A stretch of 16,536 nucleotides of DNA from Candidatus Treponema excrementipullorum (GTDB taxonomy: Bacteria > Spirochaetota > Spirochaetia > Treponematales > Treponemataceae), in NCBI GenBank assembly GCA_018883625.1, contig JAHLFV010000209.1, positions 1 to 16,536 of the forward strand. Direction: 5' to 3'. Made by a program: the position numbers and the translations under genes. Below the pieces are notes generated by a model. The model was not told the origin of the DNA and did no database searches. It worked only from the letters and a program-made list of their open reading frames with translations. How positions within the stretch are numbered: the stretch's first letter is position 1; each line of letters starts with the position of its first letter. Shown here piece by piece: positions 5,387-13,581 of this stretch.

Positions 5387-6910
5387 CTAGGAAACCTCTC
5401 TTTTCAGCATGTTTTGATACTTTTTCTGTATAGTGTGGGCTAAATACCGCAAATCTTCCTCTGATTTGATGTTGTACTTATTCAGTATGGGAAGATAGAG
5501 CTTTTCAAAATCGTACTTTTCAGGAGAGTAGTTTACCAACAAATCTGCCAAGTATACCAGTTCTACCGTATTTCGGTATTCTTTCGGGGCGGAGTAAGGT
5601 ATATGGTGGTACTGGATGGCGCAGGAGATAACCTCCGGAAAATTCCAATTGCGGGTAATAAGAGCCCCTATTTCAGAATGGTTAGCTCCGGCGGTAATTT
5701 TTTCCAAAAGACGGGGTGGAATACTTCTTTGAGTACAAAGAGGCGTGAGATTTTTTACCGTATCTGGATGGGCAGCGGTAAAAACAACTTTTCCAATATC
5801 GTGGAGAATACCGCAGGTATAAGCATCTGAGACAAGGTTTCTGTCGCTGGGATAAAATTCATGGGCAAGAACAAGGGTGTAATAACCCACCGTAGTTGCG
5901 TGTCCCCAAAGCTCAACTTTGTTTTTGGGAATATTCAAAGAGCGGACTGTACTGACAGCATAAATCAAGTTGCTGACTCCTCGAATACCTACCATTTTTA
6001 CGGCTTCTGCAATATCCGTGCAAGGTTTAGATAAACGAATAGCGGCACTGTTGACCATGCGCAATAAATCTGTGGCCAATCCGATATCTTGCTTTATCAA
6101 AGCGATGATCTTATTTATATCAGAAGCAGGATCGTTTAAAAGGTTACTTATTTGTATAACATTTTCAGGGAGCCGAGGTAAGGCTTTGAGAGTAGCGGAT
6201 AGTTCTTCGGAAATGGCAACAATATACTGCTGTTCGCTCATATTGGAAGGGATCCGTATCTGTAAGGTGGTGGAATTGTCATCGGTAAGGATCTTAAAAT
6301 TAGATACATTGACACCGATTTTTTCCAGCATCATGATGATTATTGTAAGGCCTAAACCGGTACTCTCTGTTTCATCAGGAGAAGCTACTGCATTTTCTAT
6401 GTTTTTTAAAATGAAAGAACGGGCGATTTTATCGTGCATTCTCTTATATTCGAAAACAGTAAGTGGAGCATTATTTTTTACTTCAAAATAAAAAAAATCA
6501 GTGTCCTGTTTTAATGTCATGGAAACAAAAAAGCCATATTCTTCTTGAATCGCTCTGTAATACTGCAATTGGGAGTTGTAGGCAGCTTTAAATGTTTTTA
6601 TCCCCTGTGCATAATCATGGGGAGAAAAAATATCCAATTTGTTTTCTTTGAAATAAATACGCTTTGCATTGGCTCGTCGGGAATTATCGAGGAGTTCATT
6701 AAGGCAGTAAACCAAATACTCTGTCATATAATCCTGATCCAGTTGGTGCAAAAAAAGAGAAAGGACATTATGTATGTAGTGCTCCATCTCTGGAGTCAGT
6801 TTATAGGAAGTAACAGTGATAGGTTCGTGACTTTTTATAGCTTTATCTATAAACTCAGGATCTAAAAGCTTAAGTTCTTCCTGCGTTAAATAATTTTCAT
6901 TTTCAATCAT
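5387..6910 (-). CDS. GHKL ATPase-HDOD domain fusion protein
   Basis: 507 residues, soluble, two signalling domains. Residues about 35-220 resemble a GHKL (histidine-kinase-like) ATPase: an N box CLNELLDNSRRANAK (69-83, with Asn71, Glu72 and Asn76) and a G box TESTGLGLT (181-189). The usual DxGxG box is replaced by KNNAPLTVFEYKRM, and no phospho-accepting His domain is evident. Residues about 235-440 are an HDOD domain, but with the HD-type ligands present: His337, His370-Asp371 (GILHDIGK), His411 and His435-His436. Typical HDOD proteins have lost several of these, so phosphohydrolase activity is possible. The protein stands alone on the minus strand with its own likely promoter at 7004-7032. 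Likely roles are stress or cyclic-nucleotide signalling; I cannot choose. No secretion signal. Confidence 0.85.
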   Translation of the reverse strand: MIENENYLTQEELKLLDPEFIDKAIKSHEPITVTSYKLTPEMEHYIHNVLSLFLHQLDQDYMTEYLVYCLNELLDNSRRANAKRIYFKENKLDIFSPHDYAQGIKTFKAAYNSQLQYYRAIQEEYGFFVSMTLKQDTDFFYFEVKNNAPLTVFEYKRMHDKIARSFILKNIENAVASPDETESTGLGLTIIIMMLEKIGVNVSNFKILTDDNSTTLQIRIPSNMSEQQYIVAISEELSATLKALPRLPENVIQISNLLNDPASDINKIIALIKQDIGLATDLLRMVNSAAIRLSKPCTDIAEAVKMVGIRGVSNLIYAVSTVRSLNIPKNKVELWGHATTVGYYTLVLAHEFYPSDRNLVSDAYTCGILHDIGKVVFTAAHPDTVKNLTPLCTQRSIPPRLLEKITAGANHSEIGALITRNWNFPEVISCAIQYHHIPYSAPKEYRNTVELVYLADLLVNYSPEKYDFEKLYLPILNKYNIKSEEDLRYLAHTIQKKYQNMLKREVS

Positions 6911-7003
6911 TTTTTTCCCATAAGACTCTTCGGGAATTGCACAACATTACTTTGAAAATAGTATCTAAAAATCTTAATCCCTTAGATTCCGTAACGTGCC
7001 CTG

Positions 7004-7032
7004 AACATACCACAAAAAAAGAAAGGTGTAAA
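7004..7032 (-). promoter_or_regulatory. Likely promoter of the GHKL-HDOD gene
   Basis: On the minus strand TTTACA (7027-7032), exactly 17 bases, then TATGTT (7004-7009). It lies about 95 bases before the start codon in the 130-166-base divergent spacer. No convincing promoter for the plus-strand membrane protein gene is visible in the same spacer. Confidence 0.4.
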
Positions 7033-7076
7033 TATAAAGGTTGTGTTACTTCGTATTTTATTTTATTATTATTTCC

Positions 7077-8123
7077 ATGACGGATGCTGTAATAACAGAA
7101 TTGATGATTTTAGCTATGGTGCTGATAGTGAATATCCGAGTCTTTTTTGTAAGCAGAGGTAAAAAAGATCTTTTGGTTATTCTGTCTCCTTTGGCATTGT
7201 TGGTAAATTTATTGATGTTTTTTGCCTGGGGAATAGAACTTTTCAGTAGCATATTGTTTGTTTTCTGTGTGTTGGTTTTGCTGGAAAATCTCAGAAGTCT
7301 TTGGCGTCTTGCCAATGGACTGTTGATAGATTTTTACAGTCCTTTGTTATGGGTTGCTTCTGTTATCAATATTCTGTTGATTCTAGCTATCGGTTTTTGC
7401 GTAATTGTATTTCGCCCCGCTACGTACTATGACAAGTTACAGGTTCAAAAAGATGTTACTTTTTTAGCCGGTTCAGAAATTACCGGTTTGAGGGTAAGAG
7501 AAAAATTTGAAGTGCCCTCTGTTGTTGTAAGCAGGATTTATCCTTCGGACAAAAATAAAGAGGACTTACCTATAGTTATCTATGTAACGGATCCTCGAAC
7601 TACTTGCCGACGGGCTGAAACCTGGGCTTCAAAAATTGCCGACTATGGCTACGAAGTGATAGTTGCAGATTACAATGTAAATGTTTTTTCATCTCTGATA
7701 AATCGATGGAAAGGTGTAAAAAGACCTGAAGAATTTACAGTAAAAAACTCAAAACTGAGTTACAAAAGATTGATGGAGTATAAAGCCCTTGTAAAAATGC
7801 TGGAAGAAACGGAAACGCAAAATCGACCGGTGTTTTTACTGGGAGACGGGCTGAAAGAAAATGAACTGTCTCTTTGCATGCAACAGAGTACTCTGATTCA
7901 AGGTTTTATGTATATTAATGGCAAAGATTCCTTAGGTAATTTTCACATATTTACCGGTTGGGAAGAGGGATTCGGGCCTGTAAAGGAGCATGCTCCCTGG
8001 ATGGATTTTATTCTTCATCCGGGAAAAGAGCTGAAAAGGCAGGATTTTCAATGTACTGCCGGCAGAGAATTGGCTTCTCAGTGCAATGATTTTTTCAAAA
8101 CCGTTATACAAAATAAATTATAG
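7077..8123 (+). CDS. Membrane protein with C-terminal hydrolase-like domain, function unknown
   Basis: I do not recognise a named family. From ATG 7077 the protein has 348 residues and four hydrophobic segments, about 5-25, 32-51, 53-70 and 90-112. Positive residues lie after segments 1 and 3 (RVFFVSRGKK and LRSLWR), so by the positive-inside rule the C-terminal domain (about 115-348) should face the periplasm. That domain starts like an alpha/beta hydrolase (LPIVIYVTDP, then KIADYGYEVIVADYN), but HG is replaced by TD and the nucleophile elbow may be LLGDGLKE (254-261) without the serine, so catalysis is doubtful. The start is uncertain: the frame is open to TTG 7041, which sits directly after AAAGG, and ATG 7077 has no clear ribosome binding site. 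The next gene follows 8 bases later, so this probably heads a cluster that reaches lspA. Confidence 0.65.
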   Translation: MTDAVITELMILAMVLIVNIRVFFVSRGKKDLLVILSPLALLVNLLMFFAWGIELFSSILFVFCVLVLLENLRSLWRLANGLLIDFYSPLLWVASVINILLILAIGFCVIVFRPATYYDKLQVQKDVTFLAGSEITGLRVREKFEVPSVVVSRIYPSDKNKEDLPIVIYVTDPRTTCRRAETWASKIADYGYEVIVADYNVNVFSSLINRWKGVKRPEEFTVKNSKLSYKRLMEYKALVKMLEETETQNRPVFLLGDGLKENELSLCMQQSTLIQGFMYINGKDSLGNFHIFTGWEEGFGPVKEHAPWMDFILHPGKELKRQDFQCTAGRELASQCNDFFKTVIQNKL

Positions 8124-8131
8124 GAGGAATT

Positions 8132-8899
8132 ATGACTTTACAGGAATTGGATACTTATTTCAGAAGTTTTTTGAAAATAGAAAATTTTTCCGCTGATCCA
8201 TCACTGAATGGAATTCAAATTGAAAATTCTGATCCTTGTACAAAGGAAATAAAAAAAGTTGCTTTTGCGGTAGATGCCTGTCAGGCAACTTTTGATCGGG
8301 CTGTCCAACTTCATGCAGATTTATTATTTGTTCACCACGGAATCTTTTGGGGACAATGTGAAACTGTTACTGGAACACAATACAGACGGTTAAAAACTCT
8401 TTTAGACAATGATGTTGCTTTGTATGCTTGCCATATTCCTTTGGATGCTAACGAGCTGGTGGGAAATAACTATGGTCTGGCCCGCCGCTTGGGTTTGCAA
8501 AACATTCAGGCTTTTGGGGTATGGCACGGCATGACTTTAGGCGCCGCCGGAGAGTTTGAAGAGCCTATTACCATAGATAAATTAGAGAGGATGCTGTTTC
8601 CGCAAGGAGAAAAAGCTCTTCACATTTTGCCTTTTGGCAAAAAAGAAATAAAAACGGTGGCTATAATCTCCGGCGGCGCCGGGGGAGATATGGATCAGGC
8701 TGTGGCTGCCGGTTATGATGCGTATATTACCGGGGAAATCGGACATGAAGAATACCATAAGGCATTGGAGTCAAAAATCAACCTCATTGCCGGTGGACAT
8801 TATCAAACAGAAACAGTAGGTGTATCTTTGGTAATGGAAAAACTGGCACAAGATACAGGTTTGGAAACGGTATTTATTCATGTACCCACCGGATTATAA
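8132..8899 (+). CDS. Nif3-like (DUF34/YbgI) dinuclear metal-centre protein
   Basis: 255 residues, the basic single-domain form of the NIF3/DUF34 family, which makes toroidal hexamers with a two-metal site in each subunit. The ligand set is visible: LFVHHGIFWG (His68, His69), YACHIPLDAN (His101, Asp105) and GGHYQTETVG (His223, Glu227). The start NGIQIEN after SADPSL is also typical. The biochemical role is unsettled in general; GTP cyclohydrolase-like activity and metal chaperone roles have been suggested for relatives, and the bacterial gene often sits by metal or RNA-related genes. Here it has a strong ribosome binding site (AGGAGG, 8123-8128) that begins at the last base of the upstream stop codon, and it is followed by lspA after 42 bases, all on one strand. 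Family is certain, function is not. Confidence 0.93.
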   Translation: MTLQELDTYFRSFLKIENFSADPSLNGIQIENSDPCTKEIKKVAFAVDACQATFDRAVQLHADLLFVHHGIFWGQCETVTGTQYRRLKTLLDNDVALYACHIPLDANELVGNNYGLARRLGLQNIQAFGVWHGMTLGAAGEFEEPITIDKLERMLFPQGEKALHILPFGKKEIKTVAIISGGAGGDMDQAVAAGYDAYITGEIGHEEYHKALESKINLIAGGHYQTETVGVSLVMEKLAQDTGLETVFIHVPTGL

Positions 8900-8941
8900 G
8901 GTGTGGACACGTATCTATGTATACGGTAAAATGGGGAAATT

Positions 8942-9508
8942 ATGATTGATGAAATAGTACCAGTTGAATTGAAAGAGGAGCATCCTCTCCGTGATAAACT
9001 CTTACCGATACTGCTGGCTGTTGTAGTTTTTGCTTTGGATCAAATTACCAAGTTATTGGTTGTCCTGAATATTTCTCCTTACACCATCGGAGTTAGTTTT
9101 TTCGGTGATTTTTTGAGAATAATCCATGTGTATAATCCCGGCATTGCTTTCAGTATGGGAACCGGATTATCTGAAGGAATCAGGGCTATTCTGTTTTCCC
9201 TTATTCCTCTTGCAGTGATCATAGTCGTACTTGTGGTATATTTCAGGAGCGACGATTTTACTCCTTTCCAGCGTTGGACAATTATGGGAATTATCGGCGG
9301 AGGATTAGGAAACCTTTTTGACAGATTTTTCCGTTCCGAAGGCGTTGTAGATTTTATCGATGTAAAATTTTACGGTCTTTTCGGTTTGGAGCGGTGGCCA
9401 ACCTTTAATATCGCCGATGCAGCCGTTTTGATTTGCGGTATAGCCTTGATTATTTCTTTTATCGTTCTGACAATACGAGAAAGAAAAGCTACAAAGGATA
9501 CACAATGA
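8942..9508 (+). CDS. lspA: Lipoprotein signal peptidase (signal peptidase II)
   Basis: An inner-membrane aspartyl protease that removes the signal peptide from diacylglyceryl-modified prolipoproteins; treponemes carry many lipoproteins. 188 residues with four membrane segments (about 19-38, 80-101, 113-127 and 158-177). Family blocks are complete: DQITKLLV (Asp33), VYNPGIAFSMG (63-73, with Asn65), GNLFDRFFRSEGVVDF with catalytic Asp137, and FNIADAAV with catalytic Asp159. The N-terminus has about 18 extra charged residues (EIVPVELKEEHPLRDK) before the first helix, somewhat longer than usual. The ATG has GGGGAAA just upstream. The TGA stop overlaps the ATG of the next gene (ATGA), which signals coupled translation with the small membrane protein. 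The upstream Nif3-like gene is probably co-transcribed. Confidence 0.97.
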   Translation: MIDEIVPVELKEEHPLRDKLLPILLAVVVFALDQITKLLVVLNISPYTIGVSFFGDFLRIIHVYNPGIAFSMGTGLSEGIRAILFSLIPLAVIIVVLVVYFRSDDFTPFQRWTIMGIIGGGLGNLFDRFFRSEGVVDFIDVKFYGLFGLERWPTFNIADAAVLICGIALIISFIVLTIRERKATKDTQ

Positions 9509-9768
9509 CAAAAAAGCAACGAACAGTACTGTTTGTTATTATCAGTACACTTGTGTCTGTTCTCATTATGATAGGGCTTCTGTTTCTCTTTTTGTTTTTA
9601 ACCTTTGCGTTCTTAGACGGTGAAGCAGCTGTGATTGTGTCTTTTATTTCCTTTATAATGGCTATGTTCGGTGGTACCATTGTAAATCAAAAAGTGATGG
9701 CTTGGGCTATCAAGAAATTTCGTTTGGAAGAAAAGATGGAGCCTTTGTGGGGCAAAAAGCACCCCTAG
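9505..9768 (+). CDS. Small two-helix membrane protein, unknown function
   Basis: 87 residues starting at the ATG that overlaps the lspA stop (ATGA), with AAAGGA (9494-9499) as ribosome binding site. An upstream in-frame ATG at 9433 lies inside lspA and is not needed. The protein has a lysine/arginine start (MTKKQR), two long hydrophobic stretches (about 8-36 and 41-60) joined by the short acidic turn LDGE, and a basic, cytoplasmic-looking tail with WAIKKFRLEEKMEPLWGKK. No family is recognised. The tight coupling to lspA suggests that similar amounts are made, perhaps as an accessory in the lipoprotein pathway, but this is inference from position only. It ends only 7 bases from the convergent nadE stop. 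Confidence 0.7.
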   Translation: MTKKQRTVLFVIISTLVSVLIMIGLLFLFLFLTFAFLDGEAAVIVSFISFIMAMFGGTIVNQKVMAWAIKKFRLEEKMEPLWGKKHP

Positions 9769-9775
9769 TGCAAGG

Positions 9776-11737
9776 TCAAGTAAGACTGTCCAATTCTTTT
9801 TGCCACAAACTTCCGTCTGCGTCGCTGGGCATTCTCCAGTCTCCTCGGGGAGAAAGGGATACACTTCCCACTTTAGGCCCATCAGGCAGACAGGAGCGTT
9901 TATACTGCTGACTGAAAAATCGTCTGTAAAAAGTTTTTAGCCAATACAAAATTGTCTCCGAAGGGAATTTCTCATGGAAAGCTTCTTTTGCTAAAAAATA
10001 AATCTTTTTGGGAGCAAAACCCCATCGAATCGTATAGTATAAATAAAAATCATGAAGTTCATAGGGTCCGATAATTGATTCTGTTTTTTGGGCTATTTCT
10101 CCCTCTTTAGGGGGAAGTAGTTCGGGACTGACAGGAGTATCCAAAATATCCAAGAGAATATCTTTGAGTTTACCGCCTTCTTTATTTCCGAAATAGTGAA
10201 CCAGATGACGGATTAAAGTTTTAGGGACGGAAGCATTTACTCCATACATTGACATGTGGTCGCCGTTGTAGGTTGCCCATCCTAAAGCTAATTCTGACAT
10301 GTCCCCTGTACCGATGACTAGGCCGTTTACCTTGTTGGCAATATCCATGAGTATTTGAGTTCGTTCCCGGGCTTGGGAATTTTCATAGGTAACGGAGGTT
10401 TCTTCCGGGTCATGTCCTATATCAGTGAAGTGCTGCAATACAGCTTTTTTTATAGAAATTTCCTGTAAGCTCACTCCCATTTCTTGAGCTAAAGCTTTTG
10501 CATTGTTTAGGGTTCTGTCTGTAGTTCCGAAGCAGGGCATGGTTATAGCGTGAATGCCGGAAAGCGGTATCTGTAATTTCTTAAAGGCTTCTACTGTAAC
10601 TATCAAGGCTAAGGTCGAATCCAATCCTCCAGAAAGTCCTAAAACGGCTGTTTTTGTTTTTGTGTGTTCCAGTCGTTTTACCAACCCGTAGGTTTGATAG
10701 GTGAGCACGTCTTGGCATCTGTTTGCCAAGTTTTTGTCTTCTTGGGGAATAAAAGGTAGTGGATCCACCGCTCTGTGTAAAAATTTGTTGTTATTTTGCA
10801 AAGAGACTGAGAGTCTGTGTAATTCCAAGGGAATGTATATGTAAGATGATTTATCAAAGGAGTCGGAGTTTTGACAGTAGGTAGTAGTTTTTCTTCTTTC
10901 TGCCATAAGCCGTTCCACATCAATTTCTGTGCAAACTAATTGGTTTGAAAAAAGAGCAGACTCTGCAAGAATTGATCCGTTTTCTGCAATAATATTGTGT
11001 CCTGCAAAAACCATGTCTGTAGTTGATTCTCCAAGTCCTGCGTCCGCATACACATAGCCACAAGAAAGTCTTCCCGATAAGGCTGATATCAAGGTTTTAC
11101 GATAGTCTTTCTTTCCGACAATTTCATTGCTGGCAGAAAGATTCAATATGATGTGAGCTCCTGCCAAACAGTGTCTTACTGAAGGTGGTGAAGGTATCCA
11201 CATATCTTCACAGAGCTCAATGGCAAAGTGAATAGCTTTATTGTGAGCATCTTGATTTTTGAAAATAATATTTGTACCAAAGGGAATTTGTTCTAGGGTA
11301 TCGTCAACAGGAAAGTCTATTAAAACGGGCTTAGAAAAACCGGAAGCAAAATGGCGGCCTTCATAAAACTCTGTATAATTAGGAATTGCAGTCTTAGGGA
11401 TAAAAGCCAAGATTTTCCCTTGAGAAACGAGGGCTGCCACATTATAGAGTCTATTATTCCATGGTAAGGGAAGACCTACCGTAAAGCAAATATCCCACCG
11501 GGCTGTTTCTTGTGCAATTCTGACCAATTCTTTTGAAGCAGCCGTTGTCAAGGTATCATTCAAAAATAAATCGGAGCAGGTATACCCAGTTAGGGATAGT
11601 TCCGGGAAAACGAGAAGACTGACACCTGCACAGCGAGCTTCTTGAACAATAGAAATTATTTCATCAGCATTATGGGTACAGTTCCCGACCTGTACTTTAG
11701 GGGTTGCTGCCCCGACCCGTATAAAACCAAAATCCAC
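9776..11737 (-). CDS. nadE: Glutamine-dependent NAD+ synthetase
   Basis: A two-domain cytoplasmic enzyme making NAD from nicotinic acid adenine dinucleotide, ATP and glutamine. The N-terminal nitrilase-type amidase has the Glu-Lys-Cys triad: LLVFPELSLTGYTCSD (Glu46), FIPKTAIPNYTEFYEGR (Lys115) and ELCEDMWIP (Cys176), numbered from GTG. The C-terminal ATP pyrophosphatase domain has the PP-loop LGLSGGLDSTLAL and GTGDMSELALGWATYNGDH. The tail SCLPDGPKVGSVSLSPRGDW is a hallmark of this long type. GTG 11737 is chosen because GGAAGG lies 7 bases before it and the family begins DFGFIRV; an ATG five codons upstream (11752) overlaps that site and lacks its own. At 653 residues the length is normal. 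A perfect palindrome sits just upstream. It lies 77 bases after the unknown gene on the same strand. Confidence 0.96.
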   Translation of the reverse strand: MDFGFIRVGAATPKVQVGNCTHNADEIISIVQEARCAGVSLLVFPELSLTGYTCSDLFLNDTLTTAASKELVRIAQETARWDICFTVGLPLPWNNRLYNVAALVSQGKILAFIPKTAIPNYTEFYEGRHFASGFSKPVLIDFPVDDTLEQIPFGTNIIFKNQDAHNKAIHFAIELCEDMWIPSPPSVRHCLAGAHIILNLSASNEIVGKKDYRKTLISALSGRLSCGYVYADAGLGESTTDMVFAGHNIIAENGSILAESALFSNQLVCTEIDVERLMAERRKTTTYCQNSDSFDKSSYIYIPLELHRLSVSLQNNNKFLHRAVDPLPFIPQEDKNLANRCQDVLTYQTYGLVKRLEHTKTKTAVLGLSGGLDSTLALIVTVEAFKKLQIPLSGIHAITMPCFGTTDRTLNNAKALAQEMGVSLQEISIKKAVLQHFTDIGHDPEETSVTYENSQARERTQILMDIANKVNGLVIGTGDMSELALGWATYNGDHMSMYGVNASVPKTLIRHLVHYFGNKEGGKLKDILLDILDTPVSPELLPPKEGEIAQKTESIIGPYELHDFYLYYTIRWGFAPKKIYFLAKEAFHEKFPSETILYWLKTFYRRFFSQQYKRSCLPDGPKVGSVSLSPRGDWRMPSDADGSLWQKELDSLT

Positions 11738-11755
11738 AGTGACACCTTCCATATG

Positions 11756-11777
11756 AAGTGTATATTTTCATACACTT
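11756..11777 (-). promoter_or_regulatory. Palindrome upstream of nadE, possible operator
   Basis: AAGTGTAT-ATTTTC-ATACACTT is a perfect inverted repeat with 8-base arms and a 6-base spacer, 18 bases in front of the preferred nadE start. There is no U-run, so it is not a terminator for the upstream gene. Its position suits a repressor that controls NAD synthesis, but I cannot match it to a named regulator with confidence. Confidence 0.5.
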
Positions 11778-11814
11778 GTTTTACCGAAAGCATAAAACAA
11801 AACAAGGAATAAAA

Positions 11815-13497
11815 TCAATAACCGTCTGACATGGCTCTGTTCAAATCTCTTTGATACAATTCCTGATAGACTAAACTGCGTATTTTAAGCTTTTCCTTTA
11901 TCTCTTGAGAGAAGGGTATGTGTCTCCAGAAAATGCCTCGAACCTCCTTATCCAAGCGTTGCACACCCTCACTTTCTTTTGTCATCCACAATACGTAGTC
12001 TTCGATAAAGTAGTCTTTAACATCACCTTTAAGCTTTTGTGTTACAAGCCACTGATAGTACTGTCCGGTTAAGCCTTCTTCCATCCAGTAATAAGAAGCT
12101 TTTTCTTTTGCTACTTGCCACCGTAAGTCGGCAACAGCAGTGAGCAATGCGATTCGTAAATCTTTGGGATACATGGGGACTGCTATACGGCCACGGCTTG
12201 TAATACGGTTATATCTGTCAAAGGGTTCCCAACAAAAACCTCTATCTCCGTAGGTGGGAATAAGAATAACAAAAGGTATAATTCGATTGGAAACATTTTT
12301 ATGGATACGGCAAAAAGCTCCTGGATCTACAGATTCGATCCATGCCATGGTATCTACTACATTCTCGCGAAATCCGGTACCTTTAGGCGTACAGTGATAA
12401 TATTCCCGAGTAAAGATCGGAAAATGATTTCCCTGTCGCCCAACTGTCATCTTTGCCATTTGGCGAACGGTATCTACCTCCGTATTGATATCGGAGGAAT
12501 TTATCTCCATGGTAGAAGGTGCGCTGGAAAGTTTAACATCCAAGGAGTCGGAAATAGATTTTGCTTCCTTGAATTCGTTGAGATAATTGGTTAACTCCCT
12601 GTCTATTTTTGACAAAAGGCGCAAGCGCTCCGAGATTTCAGAAAAAAGTCTTTTTTGTGTTTCTGAATATGGGGCTTTGTGATTTCCTAGTCCCACAAGT
12701 ACATCGTGTTTACATATCTGTTCTATGCGGGAAACAAGCTCTGCTTCTACCATGGCTCGTTGGCTTTCTTTTGAAGTGAGAAGGTTTTCTGAATTTTGCA
12801 ACTTTCCTGAGTTTTTGCTTTTTAGTTGCATCAAATGAGATGCTTCTTCCGCAGCATTTCCGGAACGTCTTGCGGGACGGGCCTCATCTGTAGCAGAAAT
12901 TCCTATACGACCGGAAACAATTTCTTGAAACCACTCATCTAAGTAATAAACCGGCTCACCCAATCTGTTTTCTACAAAGGCAGAAGAAAAGGTTTGTTTT
13001 TGTTCATCGGTAAAAAGTGACGGTAACACGACACCGAAGCGCATTAACATACGCTTACATTTTGGCAAAGACAAATTACCCATTTTAGGTGCCAAAGAAC
13101 GGATAAATTCCCAATAAACATTTACCATTTGTTGACGGTAAACAGTCCTATCTTTGGGATCTTGGCATGTAAGATACTTTGTTAAAAGATTATGCAGTTT
13201 TTGAGCAGATTCATTTTCACCCTGCAATGCTGTTTTGTAATAATCGGGGTCGTCAAAAATAGTATGAGGTGTGGATGAAAAAAACTCTGTAATTGGTTTG
13301 AATGCTCGAATACTTAAGTCAACATCAGAAATGCTGTTTGTACGACTGTTTCCTACCTTTTCGTCTTCTTCATCTAAGGAGACTGTCGTTCCTACGGAGA
13401 GGTCTTGCAAATCTCTGGGATTATGCTCTACTGTATCTAACAGTGCGGCAATTTCTGGGTCTAATTCATCATCATACATGTATTCATTATGGGTCAT
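11815..13497 (-). CDS. Large soluble protein of unknown function
   Basis: 560 residues from ATG 13497; I recognise no family. The first 70 residues are very acidic (MYDDELDPEIAALLD, VSLDEEDEKVG). Then comes a helical stretch with FIRSLAPKMGNLSLPKCKRM, and a region around 240-320 rich in charged and leucine residues that may be coiled coil (EISERLRLLSKIDRELTNYL). The last 200 residues are rich in aromatic residues and look like a folded domain: HFPIFTREYYHCTPKGTGF, FCWEPFDRYNRITSRGR, and ALLTAVADLRWQVAKEKASY. No signal peptide, membrane segment or classical nucleotide loop is visible. A TTG at 13545 would add 16 residues but has poorer context. A TATAAT sits only 4 bases before ATG 13497. The gene lies 77 bases from nadE on the same strand and may be transcribed with it. 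Confidence 0.75.
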   Translation of the reverse strand: MTHNEYMYDDELDPEIAALLDTVEHNPRDLQDLSVGTTVSLDEEDEKVGNSRTNSISDVDLSIRAFKPITEFFSSTPHTIFDDPDYYKTALQGENESAQKLHNLLTKYLTCQDPKDRTVYRQQMVNVYWEFIRSLAPKMGNLSLPKCKRMLMRFGVVLPSLFTDEQKQTFSSAFVENRLGEPVYYLDEWFQEIVSGRIGISATDEARPARRSGNAAEEASHLMQLKSKNSGKLQNSENLLTSKESQRAMVEAELVSRIEQICKHDVLVGLGNHKAPYSETQKRLFSEISERLRLLSKIDRELTNYLNEFKEAKSISDSLDVKLSSAPSTMEINSSDINTEVDTVRQMAKMTVGRQGNHFPIFTREYYHCTPKGTGFRENVVDTMAWIESVDPGAFCRIHKNVSNRIIPFVILIPTYGDRGFCWEPFDRYNRITSRGRIAVPMYPKDLRIALLTAVADLRWQVAKEKASYYWMEEGLTGQYYQWLVTQKLKGDVKDYFIEDYVLWMTKESEGVQRLDKEVRGIFWRHIPFSQEIKEKLKIRSLVYQELYQRDLNRAMSDGY

Positions 13498-13501
13498 CTT
13501 A

Positions 13502-13507
13502 ATTATA
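13502..13507 (-). promoter_or_regulatory. Perfect -10 box next to the unknown gene's ATG
   Basis: TATAAT on the minus strand ends 4 bases before ATG 13497. If used, transcription would begin at about the start codon and the message would lack a leader. No Shine-Dalgarno sequence is present in front of this ATG, which is consistent. There is no good -35 at the standard distance, so support is modest. Confidence 0.3.
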
Positions 13508-13581
13508 AAGTCAAGAATGGACTTTGGACGAAAACTTACAATCAAATATACAAAAAATGCTATCTTAATATAATGGAATAA

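Noticed and set aside
5376..5388. AGGATT-G-AATCCT palindrome between convergent genes as a terminator
   Set aside because: A one-base loop cannot form a normal hairpin, and there is no U-run on either side.
5970..6491. 173-codon open frame antisense to the GHKL-HDOD gene
   Set aside because: It is a shadow of a strongly supported gene, with no ribosome binding site or family similarity.
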